NCBI GenBank assembly: GCA_040901765.1
Contig: JBBDYG010000091.1
Location: 29,311-93,310, forward strand
DNA: 64,000 bases
DNA from: JBBDYG01 sp040901765
Lineage (GTDB): Bacteria > Planctomycetota > Planctomycetia > Pirellulales > Lacipirellulaceae
Reading direction: 5' to 3'
Shown here: positions 35,302 to 45,546 of the stretch, in pieces
Layout of the letters: each line of letters begins with the position of its first letter
How positions within the stretch are numbered: position 1 is the stretch's first letter
Position numbers and translations under genes: made by a program
The notes under the pieces: model-generated
What the model was told of the DNA's origin: nothing
Database searches by the model: none
The model's input: only the letters and a program-made list of their open reading frames with translations

Positions 35302-35597
35302 GCGGCGGCCCTCTCGTCTGAAGCGATCCGCTGCTCATGTTCTGCGATCCACCGACTTGCCTGCTGAATCACTTGCAAAAGCTCCACTTGGTTTTTGGCG
35401 AAGAAGTTTTTCGAGTGTCCGGTATTGCCGCTCGATAAGCTCTTCCACGATCTCGTCAGCGAAAAATCAAAGTAGACGTATCCGGCGGGCGACTGCCGTC
35501 GCCAGATTGATGCTGCCACCGCACCCGCGCGGATTGCATGCACGGGCGTCTCGATGGCCGCCGTCTTTTTCTTCTTTGGTTCCTTTTGTTCATTCAT
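35298..35597 (-). CDS. Small conserved plasmid-type protein
   Basis: A 99-aa protein. The pattern HAIRAGAVAASIWRRQSPAG, then YFDFSLTRSWKS and SKNFFAKNQVELLQVIQQAS is one I know from plasmids and integrative elements of planctomycetes and others; the function is unknown. It looks like a compact alpha/beta domain. The start ATG 35597 has GGAGG 9 nt upstream and is better than ATG 35603 (3 nt). Confidence 0.6.
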   Translation of the reverse strand: MNEQKEPKKKKTAAIETPVHAIRAGAVAASIWRRQSPAGYVYFDFSLTRSWKSLSSGNTGHSKNFFAKNQVELLQVIQQASRWIAEHEQRIASDERAAA

Positions 35598-35684
35598 CTG
35601 CATATTCCTCCAAAATCAGATTGCCTGATGGTGGAATAGTCTCATAAACGGAATCGCTACTCAAATACTCCAGTGTGACAAAAG

Positions 35685-36308
35685 CTACGCGGCGACGCCT
35701 TCAGCCTCGTGGCTTCCGCGAGCAAGTGTTTGGAATAACTGAACGGTGGCGCTCACGTCGCCAAGGGCGTCGTGGGCGGCGGCGGCATGAAACGGGACGC
35801 CAAAATATTCGCAGAGCGTTGCGAGCTGATAATTGGCTGGCGGGTTGTCATCGCTTGAGACAAAGCGCCACATGGCAAGCTGCATCGTGCAGAGCACAAG
35901 CCGCCTAGCCGGAAGGTAAAGACCAAGCTTGTCAAACCAAGCCGTAAGAAACGGTCCGTCAAAGGCCGCGTTGTGGGCCACAAGCTGGGCGACATGATAG
36001 GACTTACCCTGGGCTGACAAGGCAGGCACGGAAGCATGGCGACGTAGAAAATCGGAGAACTCCTTGACGACGACTTTGGCGTCTTGAGCCGCGTTCGCCC
36101 ACACGCCTGGATGATAGTGATTCTTCCGAAGGCTGTGAGCCTTGGCCTGCCGTGGGTTGAATTTGATTTTCGCCTCGAAGGCCTCAAGCACTTCAAGCTG
36201 CTCATCAATTGCGACGGCAGCAAGTTGAATGATCGGGTGGCACTTCGGGTCAATCCCGCCCGTCTCAAGGTCAAAAAATATGAGTCGCTGTTCCTTAGCC
36301 TTAAGCAT
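35685..36308 (-). CDS. DnaQ-like 3'-5' exonuclease (DEDDh)
   Basis: A 207-aa exonuclease. The metal-binding residues appear in the three Exo motifs: FFDLETGG (about 11-18), VAHNAAFDGPF (about 110-120) and HDALGDVSAT (about 180-190, with the His of the DEDDh type). Small stand-alone DnaQ exonucleases on mobile elements act in DNA repair or processing. It overlaps the end of the upstream MTase protein by 8 bp, so the two are co-translated. Confidence 0.85.
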   Translation of the reverse strand: MLKAKEQRLIFFDLETGGIDPKCHPIIQLAAVAIDEQLEVLEAFEAKIKFNPRQAKAHSLRKNHYHPGVWANAAQDAKVVVKEFSDFLRRHASVPALSAQGKSYHVAQLVAHNAAFDGPFLTAWFDKLGLYLPARRLVLCTMQLAMWRFVSSDDNPPANYQLATLCEYFGVPFHAAAAHDALGDVSATVQLFQTLARGSHEAEGVAA

Positions 36309-39300
36309 CCCCCTCCTTTGTGATCACAACGAGACGAGTTCTGACCGAAGTTTCTCGAAATGCTTCTGCTCCGATGAAGGCATCGTCTGGAAGTCGCTCG
36401 ACTTCGGCGGAAACCTCCTCAAGCCAGTCGCGAAAGGCAACACTCTTATTGTCGACTCGAAAAAACGGCCCCTCGCTTATGACTGAGACAAGTCGTCCGC
36501 CTGGCTTCAAGAGCGAATGGGCGTGGCGAATATGCTCCATGTCGGCGCCATCCTCGAAGGGCGGATTCATCACGACTCGATCGTAGCTCCCCGCATGTTC
36601 CAGAAAGTCGCCGAACTCAACGTCGTGCCCCTTGGCGGACAAGACTTCGGCTAACGAGTGATTTAGCTCGATGGCGTGAAGCTTCGCGTCTGGCTGCTCC
36701 GCGATCACCGCATCAACGATGTCGCCCTTTCCGCATGATGGCTCAAGAACAGAGTGCTCGGGCCCGATCTCAGAAAGCTCCAGCATTCGAGCAATGACAG
36801 AAGGCGGGGTAGGGAAGAATCCCGGAAGGTTCTTGCCGATAAGTTCCCGCTCAGCGATCTTCACGGGATCGTCGCCGCGAGCGGCGGCACGGTGGCCGAG
36901 ATACTCACGAAGTGCCGAGCGTAGCTCATGGACGTCGGTGATGTTCGCTCGCTGAAGCCTCTTGTGCTTTTCAAGTGTTAGCTCGATTCGCTCCACATCA
37001 AACCCGGCGCCCTTGGCTCGACCCAGAAAATCTGACAGCGCTTCGATGTCGTGCTCATTTCGGAACGTGACAAAATCGTCCTTCTCACGAGACAATCGCT
37101 TTCGCATTTTCTCAGCAGCCTGCCTGACTCCGCGCGCGCTTTGGCAGCGAAGGACAAGTTCCTCAAGGTTTCGTTTGTAGACTTCTGGGATCGGATACTT
37201 TGCAAAGCGAATGTCCTTCGGCCCAATTGGCTCATCTTCGATTCGATCAAGCGTACTGCCATGCGAATACGTCGTCTCACCCTCGCCGCGCTTTGCTGCT
37301 CGGACTCGCGCCCATTTAGCGAGATACAGAACCGTGTCGAGTGTTTCGATGTGCGTCTTGTGGCGTATGCCGTCAAGGTAGTTTGCCTCTCCGCGAGACA
37401 AGGCCTCGGCAATCGAGTGCATGGTTCTGGCCAGGGCCTGGTCAGAAAAGGCCCGGCCCCGAACGCCTGCCTGGATGTCCGCCCGGCGGACGGTATTCTG
37501 TAAGGACGACTCGCTTCGCTCGATTACTTCATCAGCACGCTTAGCCAGTTCCTCTGCCAACTCATGCAATCGCTCTGATGCAGTTTGCTCGCGTCGCTCC
37601 TTTCGGGCTTCAAGTACGTCGCGTCGGTCTGCGTCGCCGGAAAGCAATGCGGTGAATCGCTTGGCTCGCTCCTCGTCCAGAAACTGAAACCCGGAGTCGC
37701 TTCTCTTAAACGAACTGAACCAGCCGCCAAGCATCTTTGCTTTGCGGTTCAACTCGTCAAACGCGGCCCGCTCCACGCGGGTCGAAAGCTGTACGATCCA
37801 TATGGGGCACTGGCGCTTGTCGTGATAGCCCTGCTTGATCTGAAACTCGATTTCGCCAAGTTCTTCGCTCTTGAATTGCTCGACGGTGGTCGTCACTTGA
37901 GCGGCTCGCCGCTCGCGAGTCATATCGGCATGGAGCACGTCATAGCGGGCAAGTTGCTCGTCGCTCAGATCTGCTTCGCTCTTTGCCTGCAGAAAAGTGC
38001 GAAACTCAAAAAACGTCTGGGGATCCGTCAGGGCTTTTGAGTGCTCATCGGCTTTCGCCTGTCTCTCGGCGAAGTCTTGTGCGTAGCTTTCAAGCGTGAC
38101 TGCCTGAACCTTCGATTTCACCGCGTCTTCGTACCGCTCGCCCATTGAGTACGACACCATGCCGTCCAGCACGAAGGAACTGAGCATCTTCCGGTAGATA
38201 GATTTAGCGTTCTCGTCCTTGGTCGAGCGATTTGCGTCCCACGAGCCCATGCGGCCTGCAATGACGACAAGCTCTTTTGCGTTGAAGCGTGAAGTTAGCT
38301 CATTAACGATGGCGCCCTGGCTTTCGCAAAGTTTTGCAAAGTGAGCATGGAATTCGGAGTAGGGAAGCGATCCGTCAGCAAAGCTTCGCCGAATCTGCTT
38401 GTACTCGTCGAACGTGTAGCTCGCGGTCGTGGTTGGAGCAGATTCCGCCGCGGTCGCCGCCGTCTTTGTCGAGTCTCTCCGGGGCAAAATTGCTTCAAGC
38501 CAATCCCGCACGGCGTTCTGATTATCGAGCCCCCGCTCAAAGACTTCTCGAACGTGTTTCTGCGTGAAGCCATACTGCTTCGCAAACTCGGCGATCGTGT
38601 GTTTGTGTTTCCGAAAGAGGCGATGGAGTTCCGCTCCGCGCATCGTTTGAGGGCATTGGGCGAGCGTGAGGTCTTCTGTCGCGTCCGGTAGTTTCAGAAC
38701 GGAAAATCGGGGCTCGCCCCACCGAGGCTCAACGACGTGGGCTTGCCCCGAGTCTCGAAGAGTTCTCAACGCGTGATTGACTGGATTTGCGAGCGGATTG
38801 TCCGGGTCAAAGTCGACGCAGCCAAACTCTCGGCGAAGATCGCTGAGGGCGAATTCTTGACCCGCGTGCGTTTCAAGAAATCTAAGAACGAATCTGGGCG
38901 TCGGCGCCGCACCGGCGATGGGAAGAACACGATCGGCTTCAGTAAGCCCTGCACCGTGCCTGCCATTCACCTCAGCGATGACTTCCGACAGCCGTTGACC
39001 ATTCTTACGACCGCTCGCCGTGGTCTCGATGGAGGGGTAGATCTGCCCCTTAGAGAGCCACACGCCGTCCTTCCCGCCGGGGAATCGAACGCAGACTTGC
39101 ACGTTTGCGTGGCTGATGCCAACAACCTCGCCAATGTCCGTCTTTTCGTGCGAAAAGAACACCTCGACTGTATCGCCGCGACAGATTACGAAGCGATGCG
39201 AAGGCCCGTCGATGTCTTCACGGATGCGATCCACCGTGATCGTGTCACGGTCGTGCTCCGGCGCTGGCCACTCGAAATGGATGGCGCCGCCATAAGTGAG

Positions 39301-39444
39301 CTGGCGGTCAGGGCGGACAAGCGGGACGGGAAGTGCAGCCGCAACAGGTGGCGGGAGCGAAGTCGTCTCGGCGTCGTGGGCGGGTTCGGCGTGCGCCAAC
39401 TGGTCAAAGTTAAAGGTTTGCTGCTGCATATCCCAGGATGCCAA
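36301..39444 (-). CDS. Large plasmid protein with C-terminal N6-adenine methyltransferase domain
   Basis: A 1047-aa multidomain protein. The C-terminal ~190 residues form a class I methyltransferase: FPTPPSVIARMLEL, SAM-binding LEPSCGKGD (about 900) and the catalytic NPPFEDG (about 955) typical of N6-adenine enzymes. Upstream regions are Arg/Glu/Lys-rich and helical (about 430-880). A region with a KAKMLGGWFSSF motif (about 590-600) resembles proteins of plasmid polyvalent or anti-restriction type. The start may instead be ATG 39429. It leads an operon with the exonuclease. It may protect incoming element DNA; that is inference. Confidence 0.75.
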   Translation of the reverse strand: MASWDMQQQTFNFDQLAHAEPAHDAETTSLPPPVAAALPVPLVRPDRQLTYGGAIHFEWPAPEHDRDTITVDRIREDIDGPSHRFVICRGDTVEVFFSHEKTDIGEVVGISHANVQVCVRFPGGKDGVWLSKGQIYPSIETTASGRKNGQRLSEVIAEVNGRHGAGLTEADRVLPIAGAAPTPRFVLRFLETHAGQEFALSDLRREFGCVDFDPDNPLANPVNHALRTLRDSGQAHVVEPRWGEPRFSVLKLPDATEDLTLAQCPQTMRGAELHRLFRKHKHTIAEFAKQYGFTQKHVREVFERGLDNQNAVRDWLEAILPRRDSTKTAATAAESAPTTTASYTFDEYKQIRRSFADGSLPYSEFHAHFAKLCESQGAIVNELTSRFNAKELVVIAGRMGSWDANRSTKDENAKSIYRKMLSSFVLDGMVSYSMGERYEDAVKSKVQAVTLESYAQDFAERQAKADEHSKALTDPQTFFEFRTFLQAKSEADLSDEQLARYDVLHADMTRERRAAQVTTTVEQFKSEELGEIEFQIKQGYHDKRQCPIWIVQLSTRVERAAFDELNRKAKMLGGWFSSFKRSDSGFQFLDEERAKRFTALLSGDADRRDVLEARKERREQTASERLHELAEELAKRADEVIERSESSLQNTVRRADIQAGVRGRAFSDQALARTMHSIAEALSRGEANYLDGIRHKTHIETLDTVLYLAKWARVRAAKRGEGETTYSHGSTLDRIEDEPIGPKDIRFAKYPIPEVYKRNLEELVLRCQSARGVRQAAEKMRKRLSREKDDFVTFRNEHDIEALSDFLGRAKGAGFDVERIELTLEKHKRLQRANITDVHELRSALREYLGHRAAARGDDPVKIAERELIGKNLPGFFPTPPSVIARMLELSEIGPEHSVLEPSCGKGDIVDAVIAEQPDAKLHAIELNHSLAEVLSAKGHDVEFGDFLEHAGSYDRVVMNPPFEDGADMEHIRHAHSLLKPGGRLVSVISEGPFFRVDNKSVAFRDWLEEVSAEVERLPDDAFIGAEAFRETSVRTRLVVITKEGDA

Positions 39445-39580
39445 ATCTTGCGATCCTACTCAACCTTTTTCTCCGATTGATAGCAGCTGCAACCCCTGGT
39501 AATTTAAGGACTTGACGCATCATCGATGTAATTCTTTTCTCCCTATGTCCCGCCTTCCTCCGGCTGCTTGAGAACCGCGC

Positions 39581-42500
39581 ATGGCCGATCGATTCTTTGA
39601 GCAACCGATACTCAACTCCCCCTACGAGTATCCGACCCGCCATTGGGAGCTCGACTCGTCCGGGCAACCGACGCAACTGCTCGTGGAAAATCGACGGCGC
39701 GCCGAATTCATCACCCCAATTCCCCTGCCGCGCAAGCGGCGAAAGAAGACTGAGACTCAACAGGAAATCTCCTTCGACGAAGTTCAGGGGCTCTCGACAA
39801 AGGAGCAGAAATACGACCCGACGTCGGTGATTAACGAAGTGCGATCCTTCGTTGACGCCTGGCGAAACCTGCCCAGTGCGAACGATTGGCAGGTGACGCC
39901 CGAAACCGCACGACTCCTCCAGCACTGGCGATCACACAAATTCTCTGGAATCCGACCATTCTTCTGTCAGATCGAAGCTGCCGAGACCGCGATTTGGCTT
40001 ACCGAAGTGGCGCCGCAAGCGGGGAAGAAGTCGCAGTTCCTCCTTGAGCTGCTCGCGACGGCTAACGAGCAAGCGAATCCCGAGCTGAGCCGCCTGGCGC
40101 TAAAGCTCGCCACCGGTGCTGGTAAAACGACCGTGATGGCAATGCTGATCGCTTGGCAAACAGTCAACGCTGTTCGCCATCCCGGCAGCAAACGTTTTAG
40201 CCGTGGCTTTCTCGTTGTCTCGCCCGGCATTACGATCCGCGACCGCTTGCGGGTTCTTCATCCCCACGATCCCGACAGCTACTACCAAAGTCGCGAACTG
40301 GTTCCCAGCGATATGCTCGGCGATCTTGAGCGGGCGAAGATCGTGATCACGAATCACCACGCCTTCAAGCTTCGTGAGAGACTCGAACTCTCGAAGGGGG
40401 GCCGTGCGCTTCTGCAAGGCCGGGGTGAGGAACTCAGCACGCTCGAAACTGAAGGGCATATGCTCCAGCGGGTCATGCCCGATTTGATGGGCCTCAAGAA
40501 CATCCTGGTGCTAAATGACGAAGCCCACCATTGCTATCGTGAGAAGCCGAACATTGATGACGACGAAGGACTCAAAGGAGATGATCGTAAGGAGGCCGAG
40601 AAAAACCGCGAGGCGGCTCGCGTATGGATCTCCGGCCTCGAAGCCGTGACGCACAAACTCGGTGTGAATCGAGTCGTCGATCTTTCAGCCACGCCTTTCT
40701 TCCTTCGCGGCTCCGGCTACGCCGAAGGGGTGCTCTTTCCTTGGACGATGAGCGATTTTTCGCTCATGGATGCCATCGAATGCGGCATCGTCAAATTACC
40801 CCGCGTGCCCGTGGCCGACAATATTCCCGGCCAAGACATGCCGATGTACCGCAACCTGTGGGAACACATCGGACCGAAAATGCCCAAGAAGGGTCGCGGC
40901 AAGGGAGCGGACCTGGATCCACTCGACCTTCCGCCCCAACTTCAAACCGCGCTTGAAGCTCTCTACGGACACTACGAACAAACATTCGATCTGTGGCGCC
41001 AAAGCGGCATCCGCGTCCCGCCTTGCTTTATCGTGGTGTGCAACAACACGTCCACCTCGAAGCTGGTCTACGACTTCATGTCCGGCTTCTACCGCTCGAC
41101 AAAGGATGGCGCCCGGCACCTTGTGAACGGTCGCTTTGAGCTATTTCGCAACTTCGACGAGCACGGCAACCCGCTCGGACGCCCCAACACGCTGCTCATC
41201 GACAGCGAGCAACTCGAATCGGGCGAAGCCCTCGACCCGAACTTCCGTGAAATGGCAACCGACGAAATCGATCGCTTTCGTCGCGAAATCATTGAACGGA
41301 CCGGGGACCGTCGCCAAGCAGAAAACATTACCGATCAGGATCTACTCCGCGAGGTGATGAACACGGTCGGCAAGCCTGATCGCCTGGGCGAGTCGATCCG
41401 CTGCGTTGTCTCTGTCGCGATGCTTACCGAAGGCTGGGACGCGAACACCGTGACGCACGTTCTTGGGGTCCGCGCCTTCGGAACTCAACTTCTGTGCGAG
41501 CAGGTGATTGGCCGAGCACTTCGCCGCCAATCTTACGATCTCAACGAGCAAAATCTATTCAACGTCGAATACGCGGACGTGCTTGGAATCCCGTTCGACT
41601 TTACTGCAAAACCTGTCGTCGCGCCGCCGCAACCGCCCCGCGAAACCGTTCAAGTGAAGGCAGTCCGTCCTGAACGAGACGCTTTGGAAATTCGCTTCCC
41701 ACGAGTGGAGGGTTATCGCGTAGAACTTCCCGAGGACCGGTTGACGGCTAAGTTCACTAACGATTCAACGCTTGAACTCACGCCCGAGCTTGTCGGCGCT
41801 ACTGAAACTCGCAACGCCGGAATCATCGGCGAGGACATCGATCTCAATCTCGTCCACACAGGTGATGTCCGCCCGGCACAAGTCCTTTACGAACTAACCT
41901 CGCATCTCGTCCTCACCAAATGGAAGGACGCCGACGGCGAGCCTCAGCTCCAGCTTTTTGGTCAGCTTAAAAACATTGCTCGTGAGTGGATCGAAAAGCA
42001 CCTCATCTGCAAAGGCGGCACCTTCCCAGCGCAATTGAAATACAAGACGCTCGCTGATCTGGCGTGCAAACGAATCACCGATGCCATCACGCGGGCTTTC
42101 GTTGGCGACCGTCCCATCAAGGCGATTCTTGACCCCTATAACCCGGTCGGGTCAACGGCACACGTTAATTTCACTACGTCTAAGAAGGATCGCTGGGAGA
42201 CCGACTCTCGGCGTAGTCACATCAACTGGATCATCTTGGACAGTGACTGGGAGGCCGAATTCTGCCGCGTCGCAGAAAGGCATCCACGCGTGAAGGCCTA
42301 TGTCAAGAATCACAACTTGGGACTCGAAGTGCCTTATCAGTTTGGTTCGGAGTCGCGCAAGTATCTGCCTGACTTCATCGTGCTGGTAGACGACGGGCAC
42401 GACATGCTGCCTGACGGTACGCCAGACCTATTGCACCTCATCGTCGAGATCAAAGGATATCGGCGCGAAGATGCAAAGGAAAAGAAGGCGACGATGGAAA

Positions 42501-42658
42501 CTTATTGGGTTCCTGGCGTCAATAACCTGGGCAGCTACGGTAGGTGGGCATTCGCCGAGTTTACAGACGTGTGGGAAATGGAAGCTGATTTCGCTGCCAA
42601 AGTGGAACAACGCTTCGACGCAATGATTGACTCTGTCACCGCACCAGCGGTTCGCTAA
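39581..42658 (+). CDS. Restriction endonuclease/helicase subunit, type III-like (BPTD_3080 family)
   Basis: A 1025-aa restriction protein. Walker A ATGAGKTT (about 174-182), DEAH box LNDEAHH (about 312), DLSATPFFL (about 365) and motif VI IGRALRRQSY (about 645) form an SF2 helicase. The C-terminus (about 890-1025) carries a nuclease-like region with RKYLPDFIVL and HLIVEIKGYR, a PD...ExK pattern. It is the Res partner of the methyltransferase that follows after 23 bp. It diverges from the 36301-39444 gene across a 136-bp promoter region. Confidence 0.9.
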   Translation: MADRFFEQPILNSPYEYPTRHWELDSSGQPTQLLVENRRRAEFITPIPLPRKRRKKTETQQEISFDEVQGLSTKEQKYDPTSVINEVRSFVDAWRNLPSANDWQVTPETARLLQHWRSHKFSGIRPFFCQIEAAETAIWLTEVAPQAGKKSQFLLELLATANEQANPELSRLALKLATGAGKTTVMAMLIAWQTVNAVRHPGSKRFSRGFLVVSPGITIRDRLRVLHPHDPDSYYQSRELVPSDMLGDLERAKIVITNHHAFKLRERLELSKGGRALLQGRGEELSTLETEGHMLQRVMPDLMGLKNILVLNDEAHHCYREKPNIDDDEGLKGDDRKEAEKNREAARVWISGLEAVTHKLGVNRVVDLSATPFFLRGSGYAEGVLFPWTMSDFSLMDAIECGIVKLPRVPVADNIPGQDMPMYRNLWEHIGPKMPKKGRGKGADLDPLDLPPQLQTALEALYGHYEQTFDLWRQSGIRVPPCFIVVCNNTSTSKLVYDFMSGFYRSTKDGARHLVNGRFELFRNFDEHGNPLGRPNTLLIDSEQLESGEALDPNFREMATDEIDRFRREIIERTGDRRQAENITDQDLLREVMNTVGKPDRLGESIRCVVSVAMLTEGWDANTVTHVLGVRAFGTQLLCEQVIGRALRRQSYDLNEQNLFNVEYADVLGIPFDFTAKPVVAPPQPPRETVQVKAVRPERDALEIRFPRVEGYRVELPEDRLTAKFTNDSTLELTPELVGATETRNAGIIGEDIDLNLVHTGDVRPAQVLYELTSHLVLTKWKDADGEPQLQLFGQLKNIAREWIEKHLICKGGTFPAQLKYKTLADLACKRITDAITRAFVGDRPIKAILDPYNPVGSTAHVNFTTSKKDRWETDSRRSHINWIILDSDWEAEFCRVAERHPRVKAYVKNHNLGLEVPYQFGSESRKYLPDFIVLVDDGHDMLPDGTPDLLHLIVEIKGYRREDAKEKKATMETYWVPGVNNLGSYGRWAFAEFTDVWEMEADFAAKVEQRFDAMIDSVTAPAVR

Positions 42659-42681
42659 CGATTCGGCAGTAAGGCAGCAGC

Positions 42682-45537
42682 ATGGCCAAGAAAAAAGCAG
42701 CCTCGAAGTCCGCCAAGCTCGGCGTCGGTAAGAGCGTCGAAGCACTCGTACACGACGAGGCTTCGCGCAAGAACATTCCCACGGCAGAGTTTCAGTCGGT
42801 CATGAGAAGCGAGGACAAGAATCCGGTCCGCGTCGCCTACGAGCGGCGTAATCGCGATCTCGATCCACAGCTTGTCTGGCGTGGTAAGGATGAGCAGGAC
42901 TGGTCAGATCTCGTCGTCCACGCGCCGCCCCTCTACATCCAAGAGAAGGTCCATCCCAAAGTTCTGATCGACGACTTGTTGCGACAGTCAAAGGTTCGCA
43001 AGCAGGCGGCCGAAGAAGCAGCCGAGCCGCAGGCGACGCTGTTCGCGGATCTCTACGCGGACTTCAACGGCCTGCCCGAAGGAGTCGATAAGACCGACTT
43101 CTACCAGCACGAGGGCAGGTGGCAGAATCGGATGATCCTGGGCGATTCTCTCCAGGTGATGGCAAGCCTCGCCGAACGCGAAGGCCTCCGGGGCCAGGTC
43201 CAGTGCATCTACATCGACCCGCCTTACGGCATCAAATTCAACAGCAACTTTCAGTGGTCAACGACCAGCCGCGACGTGAAGGATGGCAACATCGGGCACA
43301 TCACCCGCGAGCCGGAGCAGGTGAAGGCGTTTCGCGATACTTGGCGGGATGGGATTCATAGCTACCTCACATATCTGCGGGATCGGCTCACGATTGCACG
43401 AGACTTGCTCAGCGATTCTGGCTCGGTATTCGTGCAGATTGGGGACGAGAATGTTCATCGAGTACGCGATGTGTTGGATGAAGTATTTGGGGACGAGAAT
43501 TGCATCAGCTTCATAACCTTTAAGAAAACGGCTGGAGCTACGGCAGATTACCTTTCCGGTGTAACTGATTACCTCGCTTGGTATGCGAAGTCAAAGGAGC
43601 ATGTTAAGTATCGCGCGCCTTACCTTGAGAAAGTGGGGGGTGGTCAAGGAGGCGGTCAGTATACGTGGATTGAAGAAGCAGACGGTATTCGACGTAAAGC
43701 TACTACCGAGGAGCGCAAGTCACCCCCGGACGGCAGTCGCATATTTCGTCTCGACAACATCACAAGCCAGAGCGCCGGGAGAGACAAAGGAGAGGGTGCA
43801 GCCTCTTGGTTCCCAGTGGAGCTCGATGGAAAAGTCTTCAAACCGACCCTACAAACCCGTTGGAAGACTAATGAAGTTGGTATGAGGCGACTTGTTGCGG
43901 CTGGTCGCACCGTTGGAGTTGGCAAGACATTAACCTATGTGCGCCATCTCGCAGACTTTCCGGTATTTCCGATCAACAATTTATGGGATGACACTGTTAC
44001 CTCAGGATTTAGCGATGCAAAGACCTACGTGGTGCAAACCTCAACGAAAGTCGTCGAGCGTTGCTTACTAATGGCCACCGACCCAGGCGACCTGGTCATT
44101 GACCCAACATGCGGATCTGGGACGACGGGTTATGTTGCCGAGCAGTGGGGCCGCCGGTGGATCACGGTCGACACGTCTCGGGTTGCACTTGCGTTGGCGC
44201 GTGCACGCATCATGGGTGCTCGATTCCCATACTATCTGCTTACAGATTCTCCGGACGGTCAACGAAAGGAGGCAGACGTATCTGGCCGCGACTACGTCGC
44301 TAAGCCGACCCGTGGGAATGTGAGGCACGGCTTCGTGTACGAACGTGTGCCGCACATCATGCTCAAGAATATCGCCGACAATGCTGAGATTGATGTTTTA
44401 TGGGAAAAATGGCAGGGCGTTCTCGAACCGATTCGCGAGCAACTGAATTCGAGCCTCAAAAAGAAGTGGCAGGAGTGGGAGATTTCCCGCGAGGCCGACA
44501 CGTCATGGTCGGCGGAATCGAAAAGGCTACACGCCGATTGGTGGCAGGCCCGCATCGCTCGGCAACGGGAGATCGATGCGTCAATCGGGACCAAGGCTGA
44601 TTTTGAATTCCTCTACGACAAGCCGTACGACGACAAGAAAAAGGTGCGCGTGGCCGGGCCGTTCACCGTCGAAAGCCTTTCGCCGCATCGCGTGCTGGGC
44701 ATCGACGAGAACGATGGGCTAGTTGATCCGCTCAAAGCGCCGAGCGCCGCAGGTGAGGGGACTGGCGACTTCGCCCGGATGATTCTCGAAAACCTTCGCA
44801 CATCGGGCGTCCAGCAGGCACACAAGGAAGACCGGATCGCCTTCACTTCGCTTGCACCCTGGCCGGGTCAGATGGTCTGTGCCGAGGGGCGATACCGCGA
44901 AGGGGATGAGTCAGGTCCGGAGAAGCGGGCCGCAGTTTTCATCGGCCCCGAGTTCGGTACGGTGCAACGCGAAGACCTGGTACTGGCTGCCCGCGAAGCG
45001 GGGGACGCCAACTTCGACGTGCTTATCGCGTGCGCGTTCAACTATGAAGCTCGCTCGACCGACTTCAACAAGCTTGGCCGGATCCACGTTCTTAAGGCAC
45101 GCATGAACGCTGACCTTCATATGGCTGGCGACCTCGCCAACACCGGGAAGGGGAATCTGTTTGTCATTTTCGGCGAGCCGGACATTGCAATTCTCGATGC
45201 GAACGATGGCCGGATTCAGGTGAAGATCAACGGCGTCGATGTATTTCACCCCAGCACCGGCGAAGTTCGTAGCGACGGCCCCGGCGGCATCGCGTGCTGG
45301 TTCATCGACACCGACTACAACGAAGAAAGCTTCTTCGTCCGTCACGCCTACTTCCTCGGAGCTGGCGATCCGTACAAGTCCCTTAAGACAACGCTCAAAG
45401 CCGAGATTGATTCCGATGCCTGGTCGACCCTCAACAGCGACACTAGCCGCCCGTTCCCGAAGCCGGAACGGGGCCGCATTGCCGTGAAGGTGATCAACCA
45501 TCTCGGAGACGAGGTGATGAAGGTTTTTAGAACCTAG
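42682..45537 (+). CDS. Site-specific DNA methyltransferase (Mod-like, N4/N6)
   Basis: A 951-aa Mod protein. The catalytic motif DPPYG is at about residues 178-182 and SAM-binding DPTCGSGTTG at about 473-482. This is a beta-type order with the catalytic motif first, as in type III Mod enzymes. The long middle insertion and the C-terminal ~400 residues probably include target recognition. It modifies the sites cut by the preceding Res protein. The stop codon lies inside the AGGAGG Shine-Dalgarno of the next gene, so the operon continues into the SIR2-HerA pair. Confidence 0.9.
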   Translation: MAKKKAASKSAKLGVGKSVEALVHDEASRKNIPTAEFQSVMRSEDKNPVRVAYERRNRDLDPQLVWRGKDEQDWSDLVVHAPPLYIQEKVHPKVLIDDLLRQSKVRKQAAEEAAEPQATLFADLYADFNGLPEGVDKTDFYQHEGRWQNRMILGDSLQVMASLAEREGLRGQVQCIYIDPPYGIKFNSNFQWSTTSRDVKDGNIGHITREPEQVKAFRDTWRDGIHSYLTYLRDRLTIARDLLSDSGSVFVQIGDENVHRVRDVLDEVFGDENCISFITFKKTAGATADYLSGVTDYLAWYAKSKEHVKYRAPYLEKVGGGQGGGQYTWIEEADGIRRKATTEERKSPPDGSRIFRLDNITSQSAGRDKGEGAASWFPVELDGKVFKPTLQTRWKTNEVGMRRLVAAGRTVGVGKTLTYVRHLADFPVFPINNLWDDTVTSGFSDAKTYVVQTSTKVVERCLLMATDPGDLVIDPTCGSGTTGYVAEQWGRRWITVDTSRVALALARARIMGARFPYYLLTDSPDGQRKEADVSGRDYVAKPTRGNVRHGFVYERVPHIMLKNIADNAEIDVLWEKWQGVLEPIREQLNSSLKKKWQEWEISREADTSWSAESKRLHADWWQARIARQREIDASIGTKADFEFLYDKPYDDKKKVRVAGPFTVESLSPHRVLGIDENDGLVDPLKAPSAAGEGTGDFARMILENLRTSGVQQAHKEDRIAFTSLAPWPGQMVCAEGRYREGDESGPEKRAAVFIGPEFGTVQREDLVLAAREAGDANFDVLIACAFNYEARSTDFNKLGRIHVLKARMNADLHMAGDLANTGKGNLFVIFGEPDIAILDANDGRIQVKINGVDVFHPSTGEVRSDGPGGIACWFIDTDYNEESFFVRHAYFLGAGDPYKSLKTTLKAEIDSDAWSTLNSDTSRPFPKPERGRIAVKVINHLGDEVMKVFRT

Positions 45538-45546
45538 GAGGCGAGC